This document shows, piece by piece, positions 6,782 through 7,769 of a stretch of 7,769 bases of DNA (within the stretch, counting starts at the first letter, position 1; the number at the start of each line of letters is the position of its first letter). Source of the DNA: Patescibacteria group bacterium (GTDB taxonomy: Bacteria; Patescibacteriota; Minisyncoccia; Minisyncoccales; Minisyncoccaceae). The DNA lies in the NCBI GenBank assembly GCA_012798645.1, contig JAAZMU010000011.1:1-7769 (forward strand), given 5' to 3'. Both the position numbers and the translations under genes were made by a program. The notes under the pieces are model-generated. The model was not told where the DNA came from and did not search any database. It worked only from the letters and a program-made list of their open reading frames with translations.

Positions 6782-6834
6782 CCGATATCACAAAATAAGC
6801 TAATGCACCATTTCAGTGCGTGAGCTGATGTCGG
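6782..6834 (+). ncRNA. Candidate structured RNA element
   Basis: CCGATATCA (6782-6790) pairs with TGATGTCGG (6826-6834) with one G-U pair. Inside it AGCT (6798-6801) pairs with AGCT (6823-6826, sharing one base with the outer arm), and GCAC (6805-6808) pairs with GTGC (6816-6819) around a 7-base loop. Three collinear helices in 53 bases suggest an RNA or single-strand DNA fold. No known RNA family is recognised, and promoter evidence is lacking. Confidence 0.3.
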
Positions 6835-6991
6835 AATACACGACGGCAGATTAGATGATACCCCGAAACAGGGCATCACATTAAAAAATTTAATATAAAG
6901 CCTTGCACCGAATTTTAGGAGCGAGGACAGGGAAATCTATTCAAAGGCAAAATAAAAGGCTAAAAACACCTTTCCACCGCCTCAGAATAGA

Positions 6992-7027
6992 AAGTAGTAA
7001 AAAGAAAACAGCTACTTCCCTTTTTTT
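6992..7027 (+). terminator. Weak terminator-like hairpin in the leader of the replication gene
   Basis: AAGTAG (6992-6997) pairs with CTACTT (7012-7017) across a 14-base A-rich loop, then CCC and seven Ts (7021-7027). The stem is short and the T-run is offset by three bases, so termination would be inefficient. Its position 23 bases before the replication gene start would suit attenuation or end a transcript from the mobilization operon. Confidence 0.35.
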
Positions 7028-7050
7028 ATTTCAAAAATAGGAGGAACAAC

Positions 7051-7769
7051 ATGACAAAGAGCAAGAGATACTATTGGCTTAAACTGAAAGAGGACTTTTT
7101 CAACGATGTCCGTATGAAAAGACTTAGGAAGATATCCGGCGGAGAAACTTACACCATCATCTATCTTAAATTACTTCTACTCAGCTTAAAAAATGAGGGA
7201 AACCTGTATTTTCAGCAAGTAGATGAAACTTTTCCAAAGGAATTGGCACTTGTATTAGACGAAACGGAAGATGATATTGCCGTAACCCTTAATTATCTTC
7301 TCAAAGTAAATCTCATAGAAACGATTGAATCAGACGAGATTTTTATGACGGAAATACCGAGTTTAATCGGCTTTGAAACGGAATGGGCAAAGAAAAAAAG
7401 AGAGTATAGGGACAAATTAAAAGAGGACAATGTCCTCGATAAGTCCTTGCCTTGTCCTCCCGAAGTCCGACAAGAGATAGAGATAGAGAAAGAGATAGAG
7501 ATAGAGTTAGAGTTAGAGAAAGAGGGAGATATAGAAATAGAAAAGGACAATGTCCTCCCCCATCCCAATCTTTTTGGAGAATATCAAAATGTGAAATTAT
7601 CTGATAAAGAGTATGAAAGTCTTAAAGATAAGTTAGGCACTCATACTGAAACGATGATAGATAAGCTTTCAAGATATATAAAGAGTTCCGGCAGATATTA
7701 TCAAGACCACTATGTGACAATCCTCAACTGGTATGAGCAAGACAAGGAAAAACTAACACAGAAAAAAGA
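7051..7769 (+). CDS. Phage-type replisome organizer (replication initiator), 3' end outside the window
   Basis: The first 239 codons of an open frame that continues past the window. Residues about 5-120 match the phage replisome organizer N-terminal domain, with YYWLKLKEDFFNDVRMKRLR followed by ISGGETYTIIYLKLLLLSLKNEG, then a winged-helix-like region ending at GFETEWAKKKREYR. Residues 121-141 are a variable linker. Residues 142-165 are an alternating Glu/hydrophobic run (EIEIEKEIEIELELEKE) encoded by a hexamer repeat. A second folded part begins near residue 180 (LSDKEYESLKDKLG, then YYQDHYVTILNWY), typical of the C-terminal domain of this family. The protein would bind origin repeats and load the host helicase, often with a DnaC-like partner encoded next. 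The ATG follows AGGAGG (7039-7044) with 6 bases between. Presence of this gene means the element probably replicates autonomously at some stage. Confidence 0.88.
   Translation, partial: MTKSKRYYWLKLKEDFFNDVRMKRLRKISGGETYTIIYLKLLLLSLKNEGNLYFQQVDETFPKELALVLDETEDDIAVTLNYLLKVNLIETIESDEIFMTEIPSLIGFETEWAKKKREYRDKLKEDNVLDKSLPCPPEVRQEIEIEKEIEIELELEKEGDIEIEKDNVLPHPNLFGEYQNVKLSDKEYESLKDKLGTHTETMIDKLSRYIKSSGRYYQDHYVTILNWYEQDKEKLTQKK
7423..7557 (+). other. Candidate replication origin inside the replisome organizer gene
   Basis: Two copies of AGGACA-A-TGTCCTC, at 7424-7437 and 7544-7557, bracket a purine-rich hexamer array; another TGTCCTC lies at 7453-7459. The first site is a perfect 7-base-arm palindrome around one base (GAGGACA-A-TGTCCTC, 7423-7437). 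Lambda O and several Gram-positive phage initiators bind repeats within their own coding sequence, in the linker DNA between the two protein domains, which is where these lie. This is inference; codon constraint could produce some of the repetition. Confidence 0.4.
7474..7545 (+). repeat. GAGATA-type hexamer array within the replication gene
   Basis: A run of imperfect hexamers (GAGATA, GAGAAA, GAGTTA, later GAAATA) spans 24 codons and encodes the Glu/Ile/Leu/Lys linker at residues 142-165. The plus strand is almost free of C here. Copy number probably varies between related elements because such arrays slip. Confidence 0.8.

Larger units (their letters stand above)
6601..7050 (+). other. Gene-free structured region between the PcfB-like and replication genes
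   Basis: No convincing gene lies in these 450 bases on either strand; the only reading frame of note, on the minus strand at 6679-6879, has no family resemblance. The region holds several hairpins: GAACGA-A-TCGTTC (6668-6680), TGAAC/GTTCA (6690-6704), TCCCAA-T-TTGGGA (6759-6771), a compound stem at 6782-6834, and GATG/CATC plus CCC/GGG (6854-6877). An AT-rich patch lies at 6880-6899. GAGGACA occurs at 6749-6755 and 6923-6929, matching motifs inside the downstream gene. No good -35/-10 pair could be found. It could be a structured leader, an ncRNA, or the upstream part of a replication origin. Confidence 0.55.

Noticed and set aside
6679..6879. 66-codon minus-strand reading frame in the structured region
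   Set aside because: No ribosome binding site or recognisable domain, and it is explained by the hairpin-rich sequence.
7474..7545. Hexamer array as a CRISPR array
   Set aside because: Units are six bases, contiguous and coding, with no spacers.
7293..7568. 91-codon minus-strand reading frame rich in Ser and Ile
   Set aside because: It is the complement of the hexamer array inside the replication gene; low-complexity shadow.

Overview
The window is a low-GC Firmicutes mobile-element segment. The AT-rich codon use, strong AGGAGG ribosome binding sites, TTG starts and gene families suggest an anaerobic Clostridia/Peptoniphilaceae-type or streptococcal host; the species cannot be named from sequence alone. 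The gene set looks like the mobilization and replication half of an integrative mobilizable element or plasmid. No integrase, coupling protein or mating-pore gene is present, so integration and self-transfer cannot be judged.

Layout. (1) 41-3662: a two-gene cargo operon. It has an 80-aa helix-turn-helix regulator, then a 1128-aa protein that starts at a TTG inside the regulator's last codons. That protein has an N-terminal PD-(D/E)XK-like nuclease signature, a complete N6-adenine methyltransferase core and a TaqI/Eco57I-like specificity region, so it looks like a single-chain type IIG restriction-modification enzyme. An intrinsic terminator closes the operon at 3689-3719. (2) 3752-4042: a DUF3847 gene, typical of mobilization modules. 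(3) 4043-4446: a 404-base gene-free stretch full of inverted repeats, including a probable MOBQ-type oriT and a nested palindrome ahead of the relaxase. (4) 4447-6600: a MobA/MobL relaxase, followed 12 bases later by a PcfB-like (DUF3801) gene whose ribosome binding site overlaps the relaxase stop. (5) 6601-7050: a 450-base gene-free stretch with several hairpins, possibly a structured leader, ncRNA or part of a replication origin. (6) 7051 to the window end: the first 239 codons of a phage-type replisome organizer. Its linker DNA carries a GAGATA-type hexamer array between two near-palindromic AGGACA-A-TGTCCT sites.

How it works together (inference): the relaxase would nick at oriT and lead the strand into a recipient through a helper element's coupling protein and secretion channel, perhaps aided by the PcfB-like protein. 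The replisome organizer would re-replicate the element at an origin that may lie partly inside its own gene. The restriction-modification operon would protect the element's host from phage and competing DNA and could stabilise the element. The least explained parts are the two structured non-coding stretches and the GAGGACA repeat family around the replication gene.
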